Assembly (NCBI GenBank): GCA_040235555.1
Contig: JBECKZ010000035.1
Span: 1-24,536, forward strand
DNA: 24,536 nucleotides
Origin: RI-92 sp040235555
Lineage (GTDB): Bacteria; Pseudomonadota; Gammaproteobacteria; UBA6429; Thiohalophilaceae
Direction: 5' to 3'
Shown here: piece by piece, positions 15,732 to 22,077 of the stretch
Layout of the letters: every line of letters starts with the position of its first letter
Numbering within the stretch: position 1 is the first letter of the stretch
Notes under the pieces: generated by a model
The model's input: the letters and a program-made list of their open reading frames with translations, nothing else
Database searches by the model: none
What the model was told of the DNA's origin: nothing
Program-made: the position numbers and the translations under genes

Positions 15732-16216
15732 GAAGGATTTTTCAGGAACTCGTTAATGCTTTGATGCCTGTAGTAACCACCCTGGACATAGCGATCGAAA
15801 TCCTTGAAGTCCTTGACGGACTTGTAGCCCGGTGCGCGCAGGATCAATTTACCCTCGGGATTCATATACAGAAATACCGGTGTGGAAAATACATTGAGCT
15901 GTGCCCCAAGCTCCATCCCACTCAGGCGTTCACCATCGGGCAGGGTTAAGCGATCACCACTTTCGGCATCGACATAGACCAGCACGTAATGTTGAATATA
16001 TAACTTGCGCAACGTGTCATCGACAAAGGTTTCCCGGTTGACCTTGTCACAATAGCCACAACCGAATCGGCCAAAATACACAAACATGTTTTTATGTGAC
16101 TTCTGGGCCTCGGCAATGCCCACATCAAAGCTGACAAATGGATAACCTTTGGGTGGTTCTGCCCATAACAGGCTCGAACACAACAACAAAGCGGTGAAGA
16201 AAATCGCGCGTAACAT
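15728..16216 (-). CDS. Periplasmic thioredoxin-like protein (SoxW/thioredoxin-2 type)
   Basis: 162 aa from ATG 16216 (MLRAIFFTALLLCSSLLWA), chosen because GGAAG lies five bases upstream and a signal peptide follows at once; the frame is open upstream but without such signals. The probable cut is after Ala19. The redox motif CGYC (Cys53, Cys56) sits in YFGRFGCGYCDKVNRETF. NVFSTPVFLYMNPEGK provides the cis-proline loop, and the remaining fold elements fit (HYVLVYVDAESGDR). Such proteins keep periplasmic cysteines reduced or act on metalloprotein partners. The propeller gene begins within its stop codon (ATGA). A TATACT -10 and a 12-base palindrome lie just upstream. It differs clearly from the thioredoxin-like protein at 4118-4648. 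Confidence 0.87.
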   Translation of the reverse strand: MLRAIFFTALLLCSSLLWAEPPKGYPFVSFDVGIAEAQKSHKNMFVYFGRFGCGYCDKVNRETFVDDTLRKLYIQHYVLVYVDAESGDRLTLPDGERLSGMELGAQLNVFSTPVFLYMNPEGKLILRAPGYKSVKDFKDFDRYVQGGYYRHQSINEFLKNPS

Positions 16217-16248
16217 TATAACTTCCAGATCAGGGTATTCAGGCACCC

Positions 16249-16268
16249 AGTATAGCCCAGCTAGCTGG
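16249..16268 (-). promoter_or_regulatory. Likely promoter with 12-bp palindrome for the thioredoxin-propeller operon
   Basis: On the minus strand a TATACT (16249-16254) lies about 33 bases before ATG 16216. A perfect palindrome CCAGCTAGCTGG (16257-16268) occupies the spacer just upstream of it, where a repressor or activator could act. The best -35 is a weak TGTCGA 16 bases upstream of the -10. The combination suggests regulated expression, but the regulator is unknown. Confidence 0.4.
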
Positions 16269-16349
16269 CTTCGACATCTTGGGGGCAATCCACGAAACCC
16301 TGCATGTGGTGGGCATGGGAACGCCACTACTCGCAACACCAGCGAAAAA

Positions 16350-16538
16350 TTATTTACTTTTACATGTCTTAAGCCCGAACAGCGAATAGGCCGGGCACCA
16401 GCCAATCAGGCCCGTGGCCAATGGCAAAATCCCGATCCAGCCCCATGCGCCTATCTGATGGCTCACAGTTAATCCGATCAGGAGCAAACCCACGATAATA
16501 CGAACGCTACGATCAATACCGCCTTCGTTGTGTTTCAT
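16350..16538 (-). CDS. DUF2892 (YgaP transmembrane-like) small membrane protein
   Basis: 62 aa, ATG 16538 preceded by GAGGT at good spacing. The sequence follows the family pattern closely: N-terminal EGGIDRSVRIIVGLLLIGLT, a short turn with WGWIGILPLATGLIGWCP, then AYSLFGLKTC. Two transmembrane helices form a hairpin, with Cys in the GWCP and KTC positions typical of the family. In E. coli YgaP this domain is fused to a rhodanese; stand-alone copies such as this one have no settled role. It may use TTGCCA (around 16587) as a -35, but the -10 is poor. It lies upstream of the thioredoxin-propeller pair, separated by 133 bases that contain a promoter. Confidence 0.88.
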   Translation of the reverse strand: MKHNEGGIDRSVRIIVGLLLIGLTVSHQIGAWGWIGILPLATGLIGWCPAYSLFGLKTCKSK

Positions 16539-16832
16539 AAACTACCTCTTGTACAAAACTAGATGAGTAGAGTTTACTTACTGCCTGGCAACTTTCCGCC
16601 ACCGAACATAAGCTGGCTGCACCATAAGCCTAATGATTTCTTTGTAAAATGACGCGGATCAATAAAAGCCAGGCAGCAGGTCGCCGAGCTATTAGACGCT
16701 CAGTTTTAACGTACTGGCCAATGAGTAAAAAAAACCGAATCCGAAATGATGAAGTACCCGGATTTGTGGCAGTAAAGATTGTGATTTTCCAGAAGTCGAA
16801 ACCTTGTGGTCCCGGCTGGAGTATCACTCACA
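16539..16832. other. Intergenic region between DUF2892 gene and ntrC
   Basis: No gene is supported here. A 9-base inverted repeat CTGCCTGGC (16581-16589) / GCCAGGCAG (16668-16676) is present, and short frames on both strands lack family resemblance or good start signals. No clear hairpin terminator follows ntrC. Confidence 0.4.
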
Positions 16833-18230
16833 TCACGCGTGATTCTCCATTCCCAGTTCCTTGATTTTGCGAGTCAGGGTATTGCGTCCCCAGCCCAATA
16901 ACTTGGCAGCATCCTGTCGTCTTCCACCGGACTGGCGCAGGGCCGTTTCTATCATGACCCGTTCGAATTGCGGTGTAGCACGATCCAATAGACCTATATC
17001 ACCTTGTGCGAGCTGACGTTCAGCCCAACGCCGTAGCATATCTGCCCAGTCACCCGAAGTATTCACTTCACCGTGAGTCATTTGCAATTCAGGTGGCAGG
17101 TCTTCAACGTTTATCACCTGTCCCGGCGACATCACCGTCAACCAGCGACAGACATTCTGTAACTGCCGAACATTACCCGGCCAGCTGTAGCGTGACAGGT
17201 ATTCCTCGGTTTCTTTCGATAATTGTTTGTTTTCCACGTTAAGTTCTGTGGCCGCATCCTTGAGGAAGTGACTTGCAAGTAACGCAATATCTTCCACCCG
17301 TTCACGCAACGGCGGAATATGTATGCGAATGACATTCAGGCGATGGAATAAATCTTCCCGGAAACGACCATCGGCAACACGCTGCTCGAGGTCCTGGTGG
17401 GTGGCAGCAATGATGCGCACATCGACCTTGATTGGATTGTGGCCACCAACACGATAAAAGGTCCCGTCCTGTAACACACGCAGCAGACGGGTTTGCAGCT
17501 CCGCCGGCATGTCACCGATCTCATCGAGAAACAGAGCGCCACCATCGGCCTGTTCAAAACGACCCTGGCGTGCACTCTGTGCACCGGTAAATGCGCCTTT
17601 CTCGTGGCCGAACAATTCTGACTCCAGCAAGTCACGCGGAATCGCGGCAGTGTTCAGGGCTATGAATGGTTTGTCCGAACGCGGGCTATGTTTATGCAGT
17701 GCCTGCGCCACCAGCTCCTTACCAGTACCGGATTCGCCATTGATCAGGACCGTGATATTCGAACGTGACAATCGGCCAATGGCGCGAAACACTTCCTGCA
17801 TGGAAGAGGCAGCACCAATGATCTCGGCAGAATTGGCCGCCTCGGCGGTATGTTTGTTAACCGTGGTCCGGGATTTTTCAATGGCACGCTGCGCCAGTTC
17901 CACTGCTTCATCGACATCAAACGGTTTGGGTAAATATTCAAAGGCACCACCCTGATAGGCTGTTACAGCACTGTCCAGATCGCTGTGTGCAGTAATGATA
18001 ATCACCGGCAAGTCAACATTTTGAGCATGTATACGTTTTAATAATTCGAAACCATCCATACCAGGCATGCGGATATCGCTAATAATCACATCAGGTTGCT
18101 GGCGTTCAAGCGCGCGCAACACACTATCCCCGTTTTCGAAACTGCGCACCTCCATTTGCGCGCCCTTGAATGCCTTCTCCAGCACCCAGCGTATTGAACG
18201 ATCATCATCTACAACCCAAACGGTCTCCAT
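16833..18230 (-). CDS. ntrC: Nitrogen regulator NtrC (sigma-54-dependent response regulator)
   Basis: 465 aa. The receiver domain (1-120) has Asp52 in ISDIRMPGMDG, Thr80 and Lys102 in LPKPF. The AAA+ domain (about 138-365) has Walker A GESGTGKE (165-172), the sigma-54 contact loop GAFTGA (212-217) and Walker B GALFLDEIGD (231-240). The C-terminal helix-turn-helix lies in RRQDAAKLLGWGRNTLTRKIKELG. Phosphorylated NtrC forms oligomers at enhancer sites and opens sigma-54 promoters of nitrogen genes such as glnA. It starts three bases after the ntrB stop, so the pair is co-transcribed. The closeness of glnA and of NtrC-type sites (19502-19518, 22029-22076) supports NtrC rather than another member of the family. 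A perfect palindrome ATCACGCGTGAT overlaps the stop codon but is probably chance. Confidence 0.97.
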   Translation of the reverse strand: METVWVVDDDRSIRWVLEKAFKGAQMEVRSFENGDSVLRALERQQPDVIISDIRMPGMDGFELLKRIHAQNVDLPVIIITAHSDLDSAVTAYQGGAFEYLPKPFDVDEAVELAQRAIEKSRTTVNKHTAEAANSAEIIGAASSMQEVFRAIGRLSRSNITVLINGESGTGKELVAQALHKHSPRSDKPFIALNTAAIPRDLLESELFGHEKGAFTGAQSARQGRFEQADGGALFLDEIGDMPAELQTRLLRVLQDGTFYRVGGHNPIKVDVRIIAATHQDLEQRVADGRFREDLFHRLNVIRIHIPPLRERVEDIALLASHFLKDAATELNVENKQLSKETEEYLSRYSWPGNVRQLQNVCRWLTVMSPGQVINVEDLPPELQMTHGEVNTSGDWADMLRRWAERQLAQGDIGLLDRATPQFERVMIETALRQSGGRRQDAAKLLGWGRNTLTRKIKELGMENHA

Positions 18231-18233
18231 GGG

Positions 18234-19316
18234 TTAATCCTCGCTAGAATTATTTAATGGTAAAAGAATGGAAAAAACTGTGTGTCCCGGCTGGCTCTGA
18301 CACTCGATCAGACCACCATGCTGTTGAATCAGCCTTTGTGCAATGGAAAGTCCGAGCCCCGTGCCTTCAGCACGACCGGTAACCATGGGATAAAAAATTT
18401 TATCCTTGATGTCCGCGGGAATTCCCGGCCCGTCATCGATGACATCAATTTTGACAACCAACCTGTGTTGTTGTTGACCAATGGTAAATTTACGCAGGAC
18501 GCGTGTGCGAATCGTAATATTGCCCTGTTTACCCAGCGCCTGACGCGCGTTATTGACGATATTTAACATGGCCTGGATCAGGAGATCCGGATCGCCCTTC
18601 ACGTCCGGAATACTCGGGTCGTAATCACGATGCAAGGCAACATCGCCAATATCTTCTGCTAGCACGATGTTGCGCACATACTCGAGTATTTCGTGCACAC
18701 TCACATCCTGCTTCTTGGGCATCCCGCTTGGTCCCAACAGGCGGTTGACAAGCTTTTGCAGTCGATCGGCTTCATCAATGATCACACGGGTATATTCTTT
18801 CTGTTCCTCGCTATGCAATTCACGTTCGAGCAACTGGGCTGCACCACGCAAGCCACCAAGTGGGTTTTTAATTTCGTGCGCCAGGCCACGTAATAACTCC
18901 CGTGTCCCTACCTGTTGCGCCACCAGCGCATCTTCCCGGGTAATACGCAACAGGCGATCTATAGGTGTGATTTCAATCAGCACCTCGCTTTCACCAAAGG
19001 AGCTGTGCAGCACGGTAACAGTAAAATCTGCCGTGATTTCCTTGCCATTGAACAAGTCAATAACCTGCTCGTGTTTGGAAAACGGGTGATGCGATACGAC
19101 GGCCTCACGCACCTGGTCGATGACCGGTTCACGCGGCATGATCAAATCAGTGAACGACATCCCCAGTAACTGTCGTGCGCTACCGCCGAATAACATCTCC
19201 GCTGCCGGATTGAGATAACGCAGGCGCAGATCAGCACCAAACAAGGCAACAGCCCCATTCAGATTGTCGAGGATTTTTTGATGTAGATCGGTCTGTAACA
19301 TGGGAATCGCCGCCAT
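18234..19316 (-). CDS. ntrB: Nitrogen sensor kinase/phosphatase NtrB
   Basis: 360 aa from ATG 19316; ATG 19301 (MLQTDLHQK) is an alternative and would be required if the sigma-54 promoter at 19328-19344 is used. The N-terminal PAS domain (about 8-125) contains RLRYLNPAAEMLFG. The histidine box is RGLAHEIKNPLGGLRGAAQLL with His147. The ATPase domain has the N box (LIQAMLNIVNNARQAL), DDGPGIP, the F box (KIFYPMVTGRAEGTGLGL) and a final G box (TGLGLSIAQRLI). No membrane segments, so cytoplasmic, as expected for NtrB, which responds to PII protein rather than an external signal. It is the first gene of the ntrBC pair. A DUF4124 gene, not present here in the enteric order, lies between it and glnA. 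Confidence 0.96.
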   Translation of the reverse strand: MAAIPMLQTDLHQKILDNLNGAVALFGADLRLRYLNPAAEMLFGGSARQLLGMSFTDLIMPREPVIDQVREAVVSHHPFSKHEQVIDLFNGKEITADFTVTVLHSSFGESEVLIEITPIDRLLRITREDALVAQQVGTRELLRGLAHEIKNPLGGLRGAAQLLERELHSEEQKEYTRVIIDEADRLQKLVNRLLGPSGMPKKQDVSVHEILEYVRNIVLAEDIGDVALHRDYDPSIPDVKGDPDLLIQAMLNIVNNARQALGKQGNITIRTRVLRKFTIGQQQHRLVVKIDVIDDGPGIPADIKDKIFYPMVTGRAEGTGLGLSIAQRLIQQHGGLIECQSQPGHTVFSILLPLNNSSED

Positions 19317-19327
19317 AGTTGCGTGTT

Positions 19328-19344
19328 AGCAAGGATCAAACCAA
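19328..19344 (-). promoter_or_regulatory. ntrB: Possible sigma-54 promoter for ntrBC
   Basis: The minus strand reads TTGGTTTGATCCTTGCT. GG and GC are separated by exactly ten bases and the -12 box TTGCT is ideal, but the -24 box has TTT for the usual CAC. The transcript would begin near 19317, which favours ATG 19301 as start. An NtrC-type site lies about 193 bases upstream. Confidence 0.4.
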
Positions 19345-19391
19345 TTTAGTGCATAATCTTAAGATTCCTGTGCCAGCACCGAAATTAGAAA

Positions 19392-19419
19392 ATAATATAT
19401 ATAAAACAGAAAGTTACAA
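19392..19419 (-). promoter_or_regulatory. Possible sigma-70 promoter for ntrBC
   Basis: On the minus strand TTGTAA (19414-19419) is followed after 16 bases by TATTAT (19392-19397) in an AT-rich stretch. This matches the consensus at four and five of six positions. Transcription would start near 19385, about 70 bases before ntrB, giving basal expression independent of sigma-54. Confidence 0.35.
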
Positions 19420-19501
19420 ATAGCGGGTAAAATATGTGTCCCTCGCCACACCCAAGCATATGCATGAAAGTAGTGCGTACTACATCAATAAAATGGATAT
19501 A

Positions 19502-19518
19502 TGCACCATAATGGTGCC
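19502..19518. promoter_or_regulatory. NtrC-binding site upstream of ntrB
   Basis: TGCACCATAATGGTGCC matches the NtrC enhancer consensus TGCACCAnnnTGGTGCA at all positions except the last. The core GCACCAT-A-ATGGTGC is a perfect palindrome. It lies just behind the DUF4124 stop, about 185 bases before ntrB on the same strand, where it would allow autoregulation of ntrBC. Confidence 0.72.
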
Positions 19519-19533
19519 ATTCAAGCGATTGAC

Positions 19534-20121
19534 TTATTTTTTTATGGTGGGGCGATGGATATGGACGGTTACGGGTTCACTCGAAATTGTATTGCCCTGG
19601 CTATCCTTGATACGAACTATCAGAACATGGGTGCCACGAAAAATATTGTTGAACGTATGACTGGTGTCTGTACCCGAATACACGGTCTTACCGTCGATCT
19701 GATATTCGAGTTGCTGTTCAGGCCCCAGTGCAGATGCCAGACTGACCGACACTGTCAGTTCACCACTACCACTCCAGAATGTCTGCTCGTTGTTAGGTGC
19801 AGTTATGCTCACCTTGTTCTCTATCGCGGGTAGCTTGGCCGTGGTTTTTGCTGGTGCCTGGTAAGGAGTAAAGCCTGTCGGTGGTGCCACAGGTTTGTAA
19901 CCACTCCCGCCGGGCACCGTTATTTCCTCGCTGTCTGGCGAAGGCTTGTCCGAATAGATAACTTCGCCATCAGGACCAACCTTTTTATAAACCTTCTCCC
20001 CATTATCAGTGGGCGTCGGGCTGGTCTTGTCTGCCGCAACAACTGTGTTGATGCCACCTAACGACAAGAGGGCGGCTAACAACAGGTAGGCGAAAATAGG
20101 TTTCGTTACTTTACACATCAC
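19534..20121 (-). CDS. Exported DUF4124 protein with C-terminal Ig-like domain
   Basis: 195 aa (or 194 from the second of two adjacent ATGs). A signal peptide (residues 1 to about 30, ending near VVAA) is followed by a DUF4124 motif VYKKVGPDGEVIYSDKP (about 44-60). A Pro-rich linker leads to a C-terminal beta-rich domain (about 103-190; SITAPNNEQTF, LTVSVSLASAL, LEYQIDGKTVYSG, HVLIVRIKDSQG), which resembles bacterial Ig-like folds. The protein is expected in the periplasm or outer envelope. DUF4124 proteins are often encoded near glnA-ntrBC in Gammaproteobacteria, but their function is unknown. It is on the same strand as glnA and ntrB yet separated from glnA by a terminator and 300 bases, so it should have its own promoter. 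Confidence 0.85.
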   Translation of the reverse strand: MMCKVTKPIFAYLLLAALLSLGGINTVVAADKTSPTPTDNGEKVYKKVGPDGEVIYSDKPSPDSEEITVPGGSGYKPVAPPTGFTPYQAPAKTTAKLPAIENKVSITAPNNEQTFWSGSGELTVSVSLASALGPEQQLEYQIDGKTVYSGTDTSHTFNNIFRGTHVLIVRIKDSQGNTISSEPVTVHIHRPTIKK

Positions 20122-20431
20122 AAAGCTAGTTTAGCAGCTCGCCAAACAAGTCACGAGTGCGGTTAACAGGCTTAATCGCAACCAGTACCAGCAATCAGAT
20201 ATTGGTAAAACACGCGTACAAATTCTGTTTCACGGGCGTGTACCTGACGCATTTACGTTTCCACATGAGGCGAGCTAATTAACAGGATTTGATTATTAAC
20301 CGCGGCAGTTAAGTTCTACCATGCGTTTACGCCGATGCTGCAACTGTTTTCCACAATCGCCATTGCCTTTTAAAGTCTGCCTGGGTAGCTGTACAAAGAG
20401 CAGGCGCAACAGGTTTACCCAGCTATAAAGA
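20122..20431. other. Intergenic region between DUF4124 gene and glnA terminator
   Basis: About 310 bases without a supported gene; minus-strand frames here are under 31 codons. It holds inverted repeats: CTGGGTA/TACCCAG (20381-20387 with 20416-20422), overlapping GCCTG/CAGGC, and ACACGC/GCGTGT around 20210-20240. The promoter of the DUF4124 gene must lie here, but I see no clear -10/-35 pair. Confidence 0.4.
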
Positions 20432-20457
20432 CAAACGCCCCCAGATGGGGGCGTTTG
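20432..20457 (-). terminator. Intrinsic terminator of glnA
   Basis: A perfect 12-pair stem CAAACGCCCCCA / TGGGGGCGTTTG with a two-base loop lies 24 bases behind the glnA stop. On the minus strand it is followed by TCTTTATAG, a modest U-rich tail. Confidence 0.88.
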
Positions 20458-20480
20458 CTGAGACCCAGGTAAGCGAGTGC

Positions 20481-21887
20481 TTACATGCTGTAGTACAGGT
20501 CGAATTCCACCGGATGAGTGGTCATGCGCAAGCGGGTGATGTCTTCCATCTTCAATGCAATGTAGGCATCGATCAGGTCGTCGGTGAACACCCCACCGGC
20601 AGTCAGGAAGGCGCGGTCCTTGTCCAGTGCTTCCATGGCCTGATCCAGGGCATAACAGACAGTCGGCACCTTGCTCAGTTCTTCCGGCGGCAGGTCGTAC
20701 AGGTTCTTGTCCATCGGGTCGCCCGGGTGGATCTTGTTCTGTATACCATCCAGACCCGCCATCATCATGGCGGTAAACGCCAGGTACGGATTGGCCATTG
20801 GATCCGGGAAGCGCACCTCGATACGGCGCCCCTTCGGGTTGGCTACCCAGGGAATCCGGATTGAAGCTGAGCGGTTACGGGCAGAGTAAGCCAGCAGTAC
20901 CGGGGCCTCGAAACCGGGGACCAGGCGCTTGTACGAGTTGGTGGACGGATTGGTAATCGCATTCAGTGCACGGGCGTGCTTGATGATCCCGCCAATATAG
21001 TACAGGGCGGTTTCGGACAGACCTGCATAGCCGTCGCCAGCAAACAGGTTCTTACCGTCTTTGGCCAGGGACTGGTGGCAATGCATGCCGGAACCGTTGT
21101 CACCTACCATCGGCTTGGGCATGAAGGTCGCTGTCTTGCCGTAGGCATGAGCCACGTTGTGGATCACGTATTTCATGCGCTGGTTCCAGTCAGCACGCGT
21201 CACCAGGGTATTGAACATGGTGCCGATTTCGCATTGACCGGCGGTGGCCACTTCGTGGTGATGCACCTCCACGGACACGCCGACTTCTTCCAGGGCCAGA
21301 CACATGGCAGAACGGATGTCATGCAAAGAATCGACTGGCGGCACCTGGAAATAACCGCCCTTGACACCCGGACGGTGACCCATGTTGCCATCGGTATAGA
21401 CCTTTTCAGAGTTCCAGCCAGCCTCTTCGGAATCGATTTTCACGAAGGAACCACTCATGTCCGCGCCCCAGCGGACGTCGTCAAAGATGAAAAATTCTGG
21501 CTCTGGACCGAAGTAGGCAGTATCGGCGATGCCAGTACTCTTCAGATAGGCCTCGGCACGCTTGGCCAGGGAACGAGGATCGCGCTCGTAACCGGCACCG
21601 GTGGAGGGCTCGAGAACATCACAGGTCAGGATCAGGGTCGGCTCATCGGTGAACGGGTCCATGATGGCGGTTTCGGCTTCAGGCATCAGGATCATGTCGG
21701 AGGCTTCGATGACCTTCCAGCCAGCGATGGATGAGCCGTCAAACATCTTGCCGTCCTTGAACAGATCGGCGTCGATGGTGCTGGCCGGTACAGATACGTG
21801 CTGTTCTTTGCCCCGTGTGTCGGTAAAACGGAAGTCGACAAACTTCACGTTATTGTCTTTTAACATTTTCATTACATTGTCTGACAT
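20481..21887 (-). CDS. glnA: Glutamine synthetase type I
   Basis: 468 aa, intact. GlnA makes glutamine from glutamate, ammonia and ATP as a cytoplasmic dodecamer. Signatures include the N-terminal DFRFTDTRGKEQHV, the DGSSIAGW motif, the ATP-region KPMVGDNGSGMHCHQS, RNRSASIRIP and the catalytic-metal Glu in GPEPEFFIFDD. Tyr397 in KNLYDLPPEE is the adenylylation site, at the same number as in E. coli, so activity is expected to be tuned by GlnE. ATG 21887 has a strong GGAGGA. The TTTGG/CCAAA arms around that signal could form a small hairpin. The upstream region carries a sigma-54 promoter and two NtrC-type sites, the classic nitrogen-regulated arrangement. ntrBC is nearby on the same strand beyond a DUF4124 gene. 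Confidence 0.99.
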   Translation of the reverse strand: MSDNVMKMLKDNNVKFVDFRFTDTRGKEQHVSVPASTIDADLFKDGKMFDGSSIAGWKVIEASDMILMPEAETAIMDPFTDEPTLILTCDVLEPSTGAGYERDPRSLAKRAEAYLKSTGIADTAYFGPEPEFFIFDDVRWGADMSGSFVKIDSEEAGWNSEKVYTDGNMGHRPGVKGGYFQVPPVDSLHDIRSAMCLALEEVGVSVEVHHHEVATAGQCEIGTMFNTLVTRADWNQRMKYVIHNVAHAYGKTATFMPKPMVGDNGSGMHCHQSLAKDGKNLFAGDGYAGLSETALYYIGGIIKHARALNAITNPSTNSYKRLVPGFEAPVLLAYSARNRSASIRIPWVANPKGRRIEVRFPDPMANPYLAFTAMMMAGLDGIQNKIHPGDPMDKNLYDLPPEELSKVPTVCYALDQAMEALDKDRAFLTAGGVFTDDLIDAYIALKMEDITRLRMTTHPVEFDLYYSM

Positions 21888-21961
21888 TTGGTTTCCTCCA
21901 AACTAAACAGTTGAAATTCTCCTCAGCACGAGGCTAATGGAAATTCTGTGCTGCTTTTGAG

Positions 21962-21977
21962 TGCATGAAGCGTGCCA
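21962..21977 (-). promoter_or_regulatory. glnA: Sigma-54 promoter of glnA
   Basis: The minus strand reads TGGCACGCTTCATGCA, matching TGGCACGnnnnTTGCA with one mismatch; GG and GC are ten bases apart as required. Transcription should begin near 21951, giving a leader of about 64 bases. That leader contains a GAAATTCT direct repeat and a CAGCAC/GTGCTG pair. Confidence 0.8.
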
Positions 21978-22028
21978 TTTGATATCTCATTGAATAACAA
22001 TGATTAAATTCTTGATTTGACAGCGTTA

Positions 22029-22045
22029 TGCCCTATTATGGAGCA
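22029..22045. promoter_or_regulatory. NtrC-type site, promoter-proximal, for glnA
   Basis: The minus strand reads TGCTCCATAATAGGGCA, matching TGCACCAnnnTGGTGCA at 11 of 14 fixed positions. Its centre is about 86 bases upstream of the predicted glnA start. Confidence 0.6.
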
Positions 22046-22059
22046 ATTTTTACAACAAT

Positions 22060-22076
22060 TGCACCATCTACGTTCA
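22060..22076. promoter_or_regulatory. NtrC-type site, promoter-distal, for glnA
   Basis: TGCACCATCTACGTTCA has one perfect half-site (TGCACCA) and a weaker second half; 11 of 14 fixed positions match. Its centre is 31 bases from the neighbouring site and about 117 bases upstream of the predicted glnA start, close to the paired-enhancer layout of the E. coli glnA promoter. It lies just behind the metal-transporter stop codon. Confidence 0.6.
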
Positions 22077-22077
22077 A

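Noticed and set aside
16581..16676. 9-base inverted repeat CTGCCTGGC/GCCAGGCAG as ends of a tiny mobile element
   Set aside because: Only 78 bases apart, no target duplication, no transposase and no other copy in the window.
16832..16843. Perfect palindrome ATCACGCGTGAT
   Set aside because: It is made by the last codons and stop of ntrC; no second copy or promoter nearby, so chance is the simplest explanation.
16649..16864. Plus-strand 71-codon frame between DUF2892 and ntrC, with a segment (RNDEVPGFVAV) faintly like an integrase arm domain
   Set aside because: No ribosome-binding signal, it runs into the ntrC coding region on the other strand, and the similarity is a few residues only; no other integrase sequence or attachment site is present.
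19363..19375. TGGCAC on the minus strand as a sigma-54 -24 box for ntrB
   Set aside because: The required GC ten bases later is TT, so the -12 element is missing.
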